From Flavobacterium sp. NRK1 (lineage in GTDB: Bacteria; Bacteroidota; Bacteroidia; Flavobacteriales; Flavobacteriaceae): DNA of 64,000 nt. The first letter of the stretch is position 1. Each line of letters opens with the position of its first letter. The notes beneath the pieces are model-generated. The model worked only from the letters and a program-made list of their open reading frames with translations, searched no databases and was not told the DNA's origin. Position numbers and translations under genes: made by a program. This document shows positions 24,866 to 32,926 of this stretch, in pieces. The stretch covers positions 2,259,165 to 2,323,164 of the forward strand of contig NZ_JAMXLA010000001.1 of the NCBI RefSeq assembly GCF_024054175.1, read 5' to 3'.

Positions 24866-24895
24866 CAAAGTTAGTATTACTTTAATTAGAAACAA
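24866..24895 (-). promoter_or_regulatory. Promoter of the coiled-coil/zapA operon (TTG-N19-TAACTTTG)
   Basis: On the minus strand TTG (24893-24895) is followed after 19 bases by TAACTTTG (24866-24873), both matching consensus. Transcription would start about 12 bases before the ATG at 24846. Confidence 0.72.
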
Positions 24896-25014
24896 TAGTT
24901 TGTGTAAAATTTATACGAAAAATTTCGCAGGCGTGTAATAAATTGAAGGGTAAACAGTTATAAGATTAAGCCAAAGCCAGTTGTTTTTAAGCTGCTTTTT
25001 TATATTTTAGCCCT

Positions 25015-26733
25015 ATGAGATCGTTTGTTTTATTCCTGTTTTTTACTACAGCTTTATGGGCACAGCAGCCTTATCCACAAAATTATTTCCGTTCACCTAT
25101 GGATATTCCTATACATCCGTCAGGAACCTTTGGTGAGCTTCGCACAAATCATTTTCACGCCGGACTCGATTTTCGTACACAACAGCGTGAGGGATTGCCA
25201 GTATATGCCGCCGCCGATGGTTATGTTTCACGTATCAGGGTATCAGCCTACGGTTATGGTACTGCTTTATATATAGATCACCCAAATGGGTATACTACGC
25301 TTTACGGTCATCTTCAGGCATATTCTGAAAAGATAGATGCTTATGTAAGGGCGAAACAATATGAAAAGAAATCTTTTGATATTGAAATTTTCCCTGCTAA
25401 AGATGAGATTAAAATAACCAAAGGAGAATTAATAGGACTTTCCGGTAACACAGGAGGTTCCGGAGGGCCCCATCTTCATTTTGAATTTAGGGATACCAAA
25501 ACCGAATGGGTTATTAATCCTCTGTTATTTGGATTAGATAAAATAATGGAAGATAAAAAAGCTCCATCTGTTTACGGGCTTATGGTGTATCCGTTAAGCG
25601 ATGATGCTGTGGCAAACGAATCTGCTAAGCCTATGCCCGTACATATACGTTTGCAAAAGGATGGAACTTATCTTGCCGATAAGATACTTGCAAGAGGCAA
25701 AGTAGGTTTGGGTATTAATGCGGCAGATAAATCTACAGGCAGCCTGGGTAATAATGGCGTTTATAATGTAGAGACTTTTGAAAATGGTAATCCATACTTT
25801 CATTATACCTTTAGTACTTTTGCGTTTAGCGAATCGCGTTACATTAATAATTTTATAGATTATTCACGTTTCTATCATACTGGGCAGCGTTTTCAAAAGC
25901 TGTTTATTAAAACGCCATATCCTTTTTCTGTAATAAAAAACAATATTACAAACGGTCAGTTTGAAGCTGTTGAAGGTGAGGTCAAAAATTACAGGATAGA
26001 GATAAGCGATTTTCATGGCAATAAAACCATTATCAACGGAAGTATTGAATATTCTTACAAACCCGCAAAAGTAACTGAGCCAAAACACGTGACGCCTTAT
26101 TTTGTTCAGGCAGAAAATGACCATAATTATACAAAAAACGGGGTCTCTGTATTTATTCCGGCCAATTCTTTTTACGAGGATTTTTATATGGATTTTGATG
26201 TGGAAGATTCAATACTACATCTTCATAATCCTACAGTGCCGGTACATACTCCATTAACAGTATCATTTGATGTTAAAGGCCTTTCAAATGAAGTGCTGCA
26301 AAAAACCTTTATTGCCACTTTTACCGATAAAAGAGTTTCTTATAACTCGAGTTATATGGAGGGCGGGAAATTAACTGCAAAAGTCAAAACACTGGGCGAC
26401 TTTAAGCTTATGCAGGATAACAATCCACCAAAAATTTACAGTCCGAGCTTTGCTGAAGGTAAATGGCTTACAAAGAGTAAACAATTTAGCATGAAAATAA
26501 GCGACGACCGCTCAGGCATAGCAACTATTGATGCATGGCTTAACGGTAAGTGGATTCTTATGCACTACGATTATAAGACCCGTATTATTTTCCATAATTT
26601 TAGTGATGGTATTGTGGACGAAGGGCGTAACGATTTAAAAGTTACTGTTACTGATAATGTGGGAAATTCTGCTACCTTTGAAACGCATTTTTTCAGAACA
26701 CAAAACACGACCTCTGTTGAAAACGATAAATAA
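25015..26733 (+). CDS. Secreted M23-family metallopeptidase
   Basis: This 572-residue protein has a signal peptide (1-16, ending LWAQ) and a LytM/M23 domain at about 35-175. The zinc ligands are intact: H48 and D52 in HFHAGLDF, and H153/H155 in GPHLHFEF. M23 enzymes cut peptidoglycan cross-bridges or act as regulators of amidases; here all ligands are kept, so activity is likely. The C-terminal 390 residues look beta-rich and may form Ig-like or binding modules. A TTG-N17-TATATTTT element (24981-25008) ends 6 bases before the ATG, so the mRNA may be nearly leaderless. Its 3' end overlaps the receptor gene. Confidence 0.9.
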   Translation: MRSFVLFLFFTTALWAQQPYPQNYFRSPMDIPIHPSGTFGELRTNHFHAGLDFRTQQREGLPVYAAADGYVSRIRVSAYGYGTALYIDHPNGYTTLYGHLQAYSEKIDAYVRAKQYEKKSFDIEIFPAKDEIKITKGELIGLSGNTGGSGGPHLHFEFRDTKTEWVINPLLFGLDKIMEDKKAPSVYGLMVYPLSDDAVANESAKPMPVHIRLQKDGTYLADKILARGKVGLGINAADKSTGSLGNNGVYNVETFENGNPYFHYTFSTFAFSESRYINNFIDYSRFYHTGQRFQKLFIKTPYPFSVIKNNITNGQFEAVEGEVKNYRIEISDFHGNKTIINGSIEYSYKPAKVTEPKHVTPYFVQAENDHNYTKNGVSVFIPANSFYEDFYMDFDVEDSILHLHNPTVPVHTPLTVSFDVKGLSNEVLQKTFIATFTDKRVSYNSSYMEGGKLTAKVKTLGDFKLMQDNNPPKIYSPSFAEGKWLTKSKQFSMKISDDRSGIATIDAWLNGKWILMHYDYKTRIIFHNFSDGIVDEGRNDLKVTVTDNVGNSATFETHFFRTQNTTSVENDK

Positions 26734-29197
26734 ACTATTTACTGTGCTGCTTATACTGGCAGGTACAGCCACTTTTGCACAAAATAAAGCCCTTATATAT
26801 GGTGTGCTATTAGATGAAAGCCGACAGCCCGCTGAAGGTGTTACCGTTAAGTATGATGACAATAAAGGTAACACAGGAGAAACGGTATCTGATAAAACAG
26901 GGTTTTATACGCTTGAAATTCCTGCAGGTAAAGAGGTAATATTATATTACCTTCATGTAAGTTATGTGCCTGCATCAGTACCGGTTACTCTTCCTGCTAA
27001 TAAGAAAGGTGAAATAAATGCAGTGCTTATAGCTGCAAGCAGGCAGCTTGAAGGCGTTACTATTACAGGAGAAACAAGCCGCCAGAGAGTACAGGGTCTT
27101 ACAAAGATTTCACGTGAAGTAATTAAAAATATTCCCGGAGCGAACCCCGGAGTTGAAAATATAATCAAACTATTAGGGGGTAATTCTAATAATGAGATGA
27201 GTACACAATATTCTGTACGTGGTGGTAATTATGATGAAAACCTTGTGTATGTTGAAGATATAGAAATATACCGTCCTTTTCTTATACGTTCAGGCCAACA
27301 GGAAGGATTAAGTTTTACCAACACGGCAATGGTTGAAAATGTAGAATTTTCTGCCGGTGGATTTCAGGCTAAGTATGGTGATAAAATGTCATCTGTGTTA
27401 GATGTTACTTATAGAAGGCCTGTAAGAAATGGTCTTAAAGCCGAAGCCAGTTTTCTTGGCGGAAGCATTACTGCCGATGGTATTTCTAAAAACCAAAAAT
27501 GGAGTGGTATTGTAGGAGCGCGTTACAGAGATAACAGCTTACTGGTTAACAGCCAGCAAACCAAAACTAATTATAAGCCTACGTTCACCGATGTTCAGGC
27601 TATGCTAAACTTTACGCCTAATGCGAAATGGGAACTTAGCTTTTTGGGTAATATTTCACAGAATAAATACAATTATCAGCCTTTAACAAGGCAGACTAAC
27701 TTTGGTACTATTGATGATCCTATAGCGTTGCAGATATTTTATGATGGTCAGGAAAAAGATCAATATACAACTTATTTCGGAGCATTTAAATCTACTTATA
27801 CCGTATCAGAAAATTTCCAGTTTAAGGTCATAGGTTCATTATACCATACACAGGAGCAGGAACATTTTGATATTCTTGCACAATATAATCTTGGTGAGGT
27901 AGATACAAATATAGGGTCTGACACTTTTGGGGATATTAAGTTTGCACGTGCAGTGGGTTCTCAGCTTAATCATGGGCGCAACGATCTTGATGCGTTAATT
28001 GCTAATGTTGAAGTAAAAGGATATCACATCATAAAAAGAGACAGGCTTGAATGGGGTGCAAAATATACCCGTGAAGATATTCGCGACCGTTTAATGGAGT
28101 GGGAAGTTATAGATTCCGCAGGATTTTCTTTAAGGCCACCGGTTGTAGATATTGTTAATGACCAGCCATACAATCCTTTTACAGGCGATCTTGTTCCGTA
28201 TAACAATATACGATCTACCAATTTTGTGCAGATAAACCGTTTTTCGGGTTTTGTGCAATGGAGCCACAGAACTAAAATTGGAGAGGCAGATTTGTTTATG
28301 AATGCAGGTGTTAGGGCACACAGCTGGAAAGTGACAGGAGATGTGGAAGGTAAGGCACAAACCATAGTTAGTCCCAGGGGACAGCTTACATTAAAGCCGG
28401 CATGGCAAATGGATATGCTTTTCCGTCTTTCGGGAGGATTGTACAGCCAGCCGCCTTTTTACCGCGAGCTCCGCGACTCATTAGGGCAGGTTAGGCCTAA
28501 TGTTAAAGCACAAAAGTCTATTCATGTGGTATTAGGTAATGATTATAGTTTCAGGATGTGGAGCAGGCCGTTTAAGCTTGTATCTGAAGCCTATTATAAA
28601 AAAATGGATGATGTAAATACATATACCATTGAGAACGTACGTATTCGTTATCGTGCTAATAATGATGCAGTAGCCTATGCATATGGTCTTGATTTAAGAA
28701 TGAACGGTGAGTTTGTACCGGGAACAGAATCATGGCTTAGTTTTGGGTACATGAAAACAGAGGAAAACATAAATGACAGGGGATATATTGCAAGGCCTAC
28801 TGACCAGAGACTGAAGTTTGGTATTCTTTTTCAGGATTATGTGCCTAATATTCCTAATCTTAAAGTGTATCTTAATATGGTATATAACACAGGTTTGCCG
28901 GGAGGTTCGCCTTCTTATGCCGATTCTTATAAATATCAGTCGCGCCTTAATGATTACCGCCGTGTAGATGCAGGTTTCGCCTATGTGTTTACCGATTCAA
29001 AAACAGTATACCCTAAAGGGCACTGGCTCTCTCCTTTTAGAGAATTATCCTTAGGGCTTGAGATATTTAACCTTTTCAATAATCAAAACTCTATTACTAA
29101 TACATGGGTGCGCGATGTATATACCAAAAGCCAATATGGTATACCTAATTACCTTACCAGCCGTGTATTTAGCCTTAAGTTGAATGTAAGTATTTAA
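26717..29197 (+). CDS. TonB-dependent receptor with carboxypeptidase-regulatory-like domain
   Basis: This outer-membrane receptor of about 826 residues imports a ligand with energy from TonB. A signal peptide (KTINKLFTVLLILAGTATFAQ) leads into a CarboxypepD_reg-like domain (about 25-105), a plug (STQYSVRGGNYDENLVYVED) and a 22-stranded barrel ending in FSLKLNVSI. The first in-frame ATG (26657) would put 20 unrelated residues before the signal peptide. I prefer TTG at 26717, which overlaps the M23 gene by 17 bases. No SusD-like gene follows, so it is not a SusCD glycan pair. The ligand is unknown. Confidence 0.88.
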   Translation: MKTINKLFTVLLILAGTATFAQNKALIYGVLLDESRQPAEGVTVKYDDNKGNTGETVSDKTGFYTLEIPAGKEVILYYLHVSYVPASVPVTLPANKKGEINAVLIAASRQLEGVTITGETSRQRVQGLTKISREVIKNIPGANPGVENIIKLLGGNSNNEMSTQYSVRGGNYDENLVYVEDIEIYRPFLIRSGQQEGLSFTNTAMVENVEFSAGGFQAKYGDKMSSVLDVTYRRPVRNGLKAEASFLGGSITADGISKNQKWSGIVGARYRDNSLLVNSQQTKTNYKPTFTDVQAMLNFTPNAKWELSFLGNISQNKYNYQPLTRQTNFGTIDDPIALQIFYDGQEKDQYTTYFGAFKSTYTVSENFQFKVIGSLYHTQEQEHFDILAQYNLGEVDTNIGSDTFGDIKFARAVGSQLNHGRNDLDALIANVEVKGYHIIKRDRLEWGAKYTREDIRDRLMEWEVIDSAGFSLRPPVVDIVNDQPYNPFTGDLVPYNNIRSTNFVQINRFSGFVQWSHRTKIGEADLFMNAGVRAHSWKVTGDVEGKAQTIVSPRGQLTLKPAWQMDMLFRLSGGLYSQPPFYRELRDSLGQVRPNVKAQKSIHVVLGNDYSFRMWSRPFKLVSEAYYKKMDDVNTYTIENVRIRYRANNDAVAYAYGLDLRMNGEFVPGTESWLSFGYMKTEENINDRGYIARPTDQRLKFGILFQDYVPNIPNLKVYLNMVYNTGLPGGSPSYADSYKYQSRLNDYRRVDAGFAYVFTDSKTVYPKGHWLSPFRELSLGLEIFNLFNNQNSITNTWVRDVYTKSQYGIPNYLTSRVFSLKLNVSI

Positions 29198-29245
29198 TTT
29201 ATTGAAACATTTTGCTTATTTTTGATACTATAACCTCTCTGAAAA

Positions 29246-29974
29246 ATGAAAAAAGCCTTAATAGTTATCATATCAGCGTTTTCTTTATCCTTTGTTGCCT
29301 GTAACGACGAAGAGCCTAAACCTAAGGTTATTTATGATGCAACGAGGTCTGTTAAGGCCCCGATAAAACGAATTGATTCTACACAAATAAAAATAGCCGA
29401 TCTTCCTGTTTATATGGAAGGGACCAAATATCTTATACACCCAATAGGGGATATAAGAATATATGACGACAGTAACAGAAGTTATGGGTCAAGCCGAACT
29501 AATGGCAATGTAAGCTATGCTATTTCAAACTATAATCGTTTTGAAATTACAGGTTATTTTGAGAATCTGAAGTTTCAGCATATAGACTCTACTGCTTTAA
29601 GGCCGCTTACCGATAAGAAGGTCCAGATACAAACGGCTACCTATCTAAATACCATTGCCGACAGATATAAAAAGCAAATATTACTTTATACTATTGTAGA
29701 TTCTGATACTAATCAGGACAGCAAAGTTGATGCTAATGATATCAGGTCTTTATATATAAGTGATGGTGCCGGCATGGGCTTCAGGAAATTATCTCAGGAT
29801 GTACAGGAGCTGATTGACTGGAATATTGTTGAAGTACAGGGCAGGGTTTACTTTAGGACTATAGAGGATATTAATAAAAATGGTGCTTTTGATAAAAATG
29901 ATAAAGTGCATTATCATTATATAAATCTTCTTGCTCCTGACTGGCCTGTTACCGATTATGAACCGGTAAATTAA
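29246..29974 (+). CDS. Lipoprotein with two EF-hand-like calcium loops
   Basis: This 242-residue protein has a lipoprotein signal (C19 in FVACNDEE). Two 12-residue EF-hand-like loops occur in the C-terminal half: DTNQDSKVDAND and DINKNGAFDKND. Both carry acidic or Asn ligands at positions 1, 3, 5, 9 and 12. The pattern recalls dockerin or calcium-binding surface proteins, but no cohesin partner is seen. A -7 box TATTTTTG (29217-29224) lies just upstream, so it may have its own promoter despite following the receptor gene by 48 bases. The role is unknown; it may be a surface partner of the receptor. Confidence 0.8.
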   Translation: MKKALIVIISAFSLSFVACNDEEPKPKVIYDATRSVKAPIKRIDSTQIKIADLPVYMEGTKYLIHPIGDIRIYDDSNRSYGSSRTNGNVSYAISNYNRFEITGYFENLKFQHIDSTALRPLTDKKVQIQTATYLNTIADRYKKQILLYTIVDSDTNQDSKVDANDIRSLYISDGAGMGFRKLSQDVQELIDWNIVEVQGRVYFRTIEDINKNGAFDKNDKVHYHYINLLAPDWPVTDYEPVN

Positions 29975-29981
29975 AGCATAC

Positions 29982-30338
29982 TTATTTTTTTGATGCTTTT
30001 GCAAACGGATTAAAATCCAGGCATAACTGTAGCCAGCGTTTTAAATCTTTTTGGGTTTTAAAGCCATCTTCAGAAACATAAACATATCCTTTCATTTCTT
30101 TTCCGGTAAACTGCATCGGGCTAACGTAATTGCTTTCAAGAGCTTCATCATAGGCATCTGTACCTATACGACACATTAGCATATCTTCGCCGTTGTTTTT
30201 GTCTATATGCGTCGCACAGCACATTTTGTTGTTTACCATAAAGCACACGCCGCTAAACATTTTCTTCTCGCTGAATTGTGCATTTTTTTCAAAGAAATAT
30301 TACCTTATTCTTTGTACGGTTTCTTCATTATATGGCAT
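29982..30338 (-). pseudogene. TfoX/Sxy N-terminal-domain protein interrupted by an in-frame stop
   Basis: The minus-strand frame from ATG 30338 reads MPYNEETVQRIR, then a TAA (30300-30302), then YFFEKNAQFSEKKMFSGVCF and onward to 29982 without a shift. The rejoined 118-residue product matches the usual length and layout of small TfoX-N proteins (PF04993), whose N-terminal helix reads VxxIRxxL. The stop falls where one expects a Glu or Lys codon. Either the gene is a recent nonsense pseudogene, the base is a sequencing error, or a shorter 92-residue protein starts at ATG 30260. No other damage is visible, so the event is recent. Function in flavobacteria is unknown. Confidence 0.72.
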
Positions 30339-30358
30339 AGTATTTTTAATTTAAGTTG

Positions 30359-31057
30359 TTAAATTAAAATATCGCTTTCAAGATCCGATTTTTCTATTTC
30401 AAAATCAAATCCAAGTTGCTGCATAAGCTGTATTACAAGGTTTTTATACCAGTTTTCAGATTTGGGATGAATGTATATCTTGTCTATAAGTTTATGTATA
30501 TCTACATTAGCTTTAACACCTTCGTTTATATGCATGTTGTGAGAGGAAAGGTCGGCAATTATCCTTACTTCACGTTCGTACTGAAAGCTTTTTCTTTTAA
30601 ACAGGAAAGGGAAAAAGATGTTCTCCAATGGAACATACTCCCTTTTATAATCAATATATTTTACAGCGCCTATATGCTGTTCATAGCGGTTTTCGGGTCC
30701 TAACGCTTCCTGCATTCTGCCTAAGGTAGATTGTATTGCCAGGCCTTCATTATTTTTTGTGAATATCTGCCACATGGCAAAAGATTCATATTCATTAATA
30801 TGCCAACTGTTTATAACCACATTTTTACGATGATACTTATGATGGTTCAGGAATTCAGGATTGTCTTCAGATAATTTTTTAAGCTCTTCGTAGGTAGGTT
30901 CGCTAAAAGTACCTTCATACTGATCTTCAAATTTATCGGAACGCGACATAAAAAGTTGCCTGCATAGCAGCATATCCAAAAATTTGGATAAGTCCATGTA
31001 TTTCCAAACGATTGTATCGTTATCAGGCAGGCTAATCTGGTCATTGGGTATGTACAT
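30359..31057 (-). CDS. DUF2971 domain-containing protein
   Basis: This 232-residue soluble protein shows the DUF2971 pattern: VWKYMDLSKFLDML near the start, then LFMSRSDKFEDQYEG and later a WHINEYESFAMWQIF block. DUF2971 has no settled function; genes of this family are often found in defence or accessory neighbourhoods, but here the neighbours are a HAD hydrolase (5 bases upstream) and a TfoX-like gene. The start is the first ATG. It may be co-transcribed with the HAD gene. Confidence 0.82.
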   Translation of the reverse strand: MYIPNDQISLPDNDTIVWKYMDLSKFLDMLLCRQLFMSRSDKFEDQYEGTFSEPTYEELKKLSEDNPEFLNHHKYHRKNVVINSWHINEYESFAMWQIFTKNNEGLAIQSTLGRMQEALGPENRYEQHIGAVKYIDYKREYVPLENIFFPFLFKRKSFQYEREVRIIADLSSHNMHINEGVKANVDIHKLIDKIYIHPKSENWYKNLVIQLMQQLGFDFEIEKSDLESDILI

Positions 31058-31062
31058 GGGGT

Positions 31063-31686
31063 TTAGGAATTAAGGTAAATGTCTTTTAATTCGGCAAAGT
31101 GTGTAATTTTATAAGTGGCTGCATTTGCATCCTGTTCATTATGTTTATCATAAAGCACTGTGGGTATATTAAGAGCTTTTGCAGCAGCTATTTCACTTTC
31201 AGGATCATCACCTATAACCAGTACTTCTTCAGGCTTATAGCCGTATCGTTTTAATATATCTGCAAAAACTTCTTTTTTAGATGTTTCTACAGGGTTTACC
31301 ACATGAATTTCTTTAAAGTCATCGGTTATACCCAGTTGCCTTATTTTGCTTCGCTGCATAGTGTTAAATCCGGTGGTAACAAGAAAACGCTCTCCCGGTA
31401 TGTTTTTTATTTCGGGGTAATCTTCAAAAGTGTTTATTTCATCCTTGTAGTCTATGATTTCCTGTATATCAATGCCTTTTTGTGTAAGCTCTTCGCTAAA
31501 GTTATGGCTTTGCGCCACCAGCCTGAAAGGGGTGCGCATAATTGCTTTACGAATAGCATCCATGCTGTCATTATGCTGTCCGTTTTTTTCTATAGCCTCA
31601 AACAGAGGTGCAAATAATTTATCGCCAATAGAACTTACAGGATAAATAGTATTGTCAAGATCGTAAATAATAGCTTTTTTGGACAT
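31063..31686 (-). CDS. HAD-superfamily hydrolase, 5'-nucleotidase-like
   Basis: This 207-residue protein starts MSKKAIIYDLDNTIYP, with the HAD nucleophile motif DLDNT. Motif II is LVTTGFN, a motif III lysine follows, and motif IV is VIGDDPESEI. The layout fits the pyrimidine 5'-nucleotidase / haloacid-dehalogenase group, soluble phosphatases of small metabolites. I chose the ATG at 31686; an upstream ATG at 31737 would place a hydrophobic stretch before the conserved first strand. The substrate is unknown. A terminator of the upstream gene lies just before it, so it has its own promoter, though none is obvious. Confidence 0.88.
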   Translation of the reverse strand: MSKKAIIYDLDNTIYPVSSIGDKLFAPLFEAIEKNGQHNDSMDAIRKAIMRTPFRLVAQSHNFSEELTQKGIDIQEIIDYKDEINTFEDYPEIKNIPGERFLVTTGFNTMQRSKIRQLGITDDFKEIHVVNPVETSKKEVFADILKRYGYKPEEVLVIGDDPESEIAAAKALNIPTVLYDKHNEQDANAATYKITHFAELKDIYLNS

Positions 31687-31721
31687 ATAGCAATTTAAAT
31701 TAATGCTTAAAGTTACGGTAT

Positions 31722-31751
31722 AAAAAAATAGCTGCAAAAAATGCAGCTATT
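31722..31751 (-). terminator. Terminator of the T9SS protein gene 31800-32774
   Basis: On the minus strand AATAGCTGC and GCAGCTATT pair (31743-31751 and 31727-31735) around a T-rich loop, followed by seven T. Confidence 0.85.
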
Positions 31752-31799
31752 AATCAAATGTTATTATTTATTGGTAAGTAATAACTGATAAACAGGGTT

Positions 31800-32774
31800 T
31801 TATTTTTTGATGAATTTCAAATAGTTATTATTGATTTTTAAGAAGTAAATACCTTTATCTAAGTTTTCAATATTTATTTGTGTATCATTTGCAGTGTCGG
31901 TTTTACCGTCAGCTACTAATTTTCCTAGGATGTTGTATATACTATATTCTGAAGCTGTAAAGTTTTCAGATTGAATGTTTATAACAGATGAAGCTGGGTT
32001 TGGATATAAACTGACAGTTGATGATGAAAAATCGTGTAAACCTGCAACTTGAGATATTTCCAGTCTGTAAACCGTTCCATTTGCAGGATAGGCGTCGGCA
32101 GAGAATGAATCAGGTAAATTCTGAAGTGTAAATTCTCCGTATGTTGGTTGCGTACTTTGACCATACATAACGTAAATTTTTTCATTACTGTATTCCATAC
32201 CAGCTAAAATACGCTCATCCGGCTCGGCTATATAAGCAATGTCTGTTATGTTATGATCTCCATATCTGAATTCAATAGCATTATCTGCCTCATAAATCCA
32301 TATTTGGTTGTTTAAATAAAAATGATCTTCTGCAAAGTCAAGTTCTGTAGCATTTTCTAACCCGGCATTTTTTATTTCCAGTTTTAGAATGCGACTACCA
32401 GTTTCTCCTTCAATTTTATAGCTTATAGGTGAACTGGAAACATTACTGCTATACGTTCTATCTTGTATTAATGCAGCAGAAGGATAGATATAAAAAACAC
32501 CAGTATCAGTATCATAATCGCCATTTGGAGTTATAAAAGCAAAGTAATCATCTGCAAAAAGAAATTTATTTACAGTTTGTCCGCCTATTGAAAGGTTGAA
32601 AGGAAGATTGATAACTTGAAATTCATCGTAATCCCAAACTGCATTATTGTTGATAGATGTGCTGTTTTCAAGATCAGAATAATCTTCCTGAAATGTTGTG
32701 AAATTGTAGAAATTTTGTGCTTGCATGCCACTGGTAGCCACCAATAATAATAAAAGCAACGTAGTTTTTTTCAT
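31800..32774 (-). CDS. Secreted protein with T9SS type A sorting domain
   Basis: This 324-residue protein has a signal peptide (MKKTTLLLLLLVATSGMQAQ). An all-beta body of about 220 residues lacks a recognised domain, and a C-terminal T9SS sorting domain covers about 245-324 (VSLYPNPASSVINI ... LDKGIYFLKI, ending KFIKK). The sorting domain directs export through the PorSS machinery and cell-surface attachment or release. I start at 32774, where the signal peptide begins, rather than 32801. It is flanked by terminators on both sides, so it is a single-gene unit. The cargo function is unknown. Confidence 0.88.
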   Translation of the reverse strand: MKKTTLLLLLLVATSGMQAQNFYNFTTFQEDYSDLENSTSINNNAVWDYDEFQVINLPFNLSIGGQTVNKFLFADDYFAFITPNGDYDTDTGVFYIYPSAALIQDRTYSSNVSSSPISYKIEGETGSRILKLEIKNAGLENATELDFAEDHFYLNNQIWIYEADNAIEFRYGDHNITDIAYIAEPDERILAGMEYSNEKIYVMYGQSTQPTYGEFTLQNLPDSFSADAYPANGTVYRLEISQVAGLHDFSSSTVSLYPNPASSVINIQSENFTASEYSIYNILGKLVADGKTDTANDTQINIENLDKGIYFLKINNNYLKFIKK

Positions 32775-32865
32775 GACTAATTTTTGATTGGTTATAGGCA
32801 CGAATGTAGTGAACTAAATTCAATTACAGATATGTGAAAACTAAAATTATTAAAGTGCTTTGATG

Positions 32866-32901
32866 TAAAAAAATAGCTCCGATATACGGAGCTATTTTTT
32901 T
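32866..32901 (-). terminator. Terminator after the ABC exporter gene
   Basis: AATAGCTCCG pairs with CGGAGCTATT around a short loop (32872-32896), with A-runs before and T-runs after, so it works on either strand. It ends the phosphohexomutase/exporter transcript coming from the right. Confidence 0.82.
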
Positions 32902-32926
32902 ATTTAAATGTAAATCAAAGTTTATA

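Noticed and set aside
26717-29974. SusC/SusD polysaccharide locus
   Set aside because: The lipoprotein after the TonB receptor has EF-hand-like loops and no SusD/RagB features; there are no glycoside hydrolase genes nearby.
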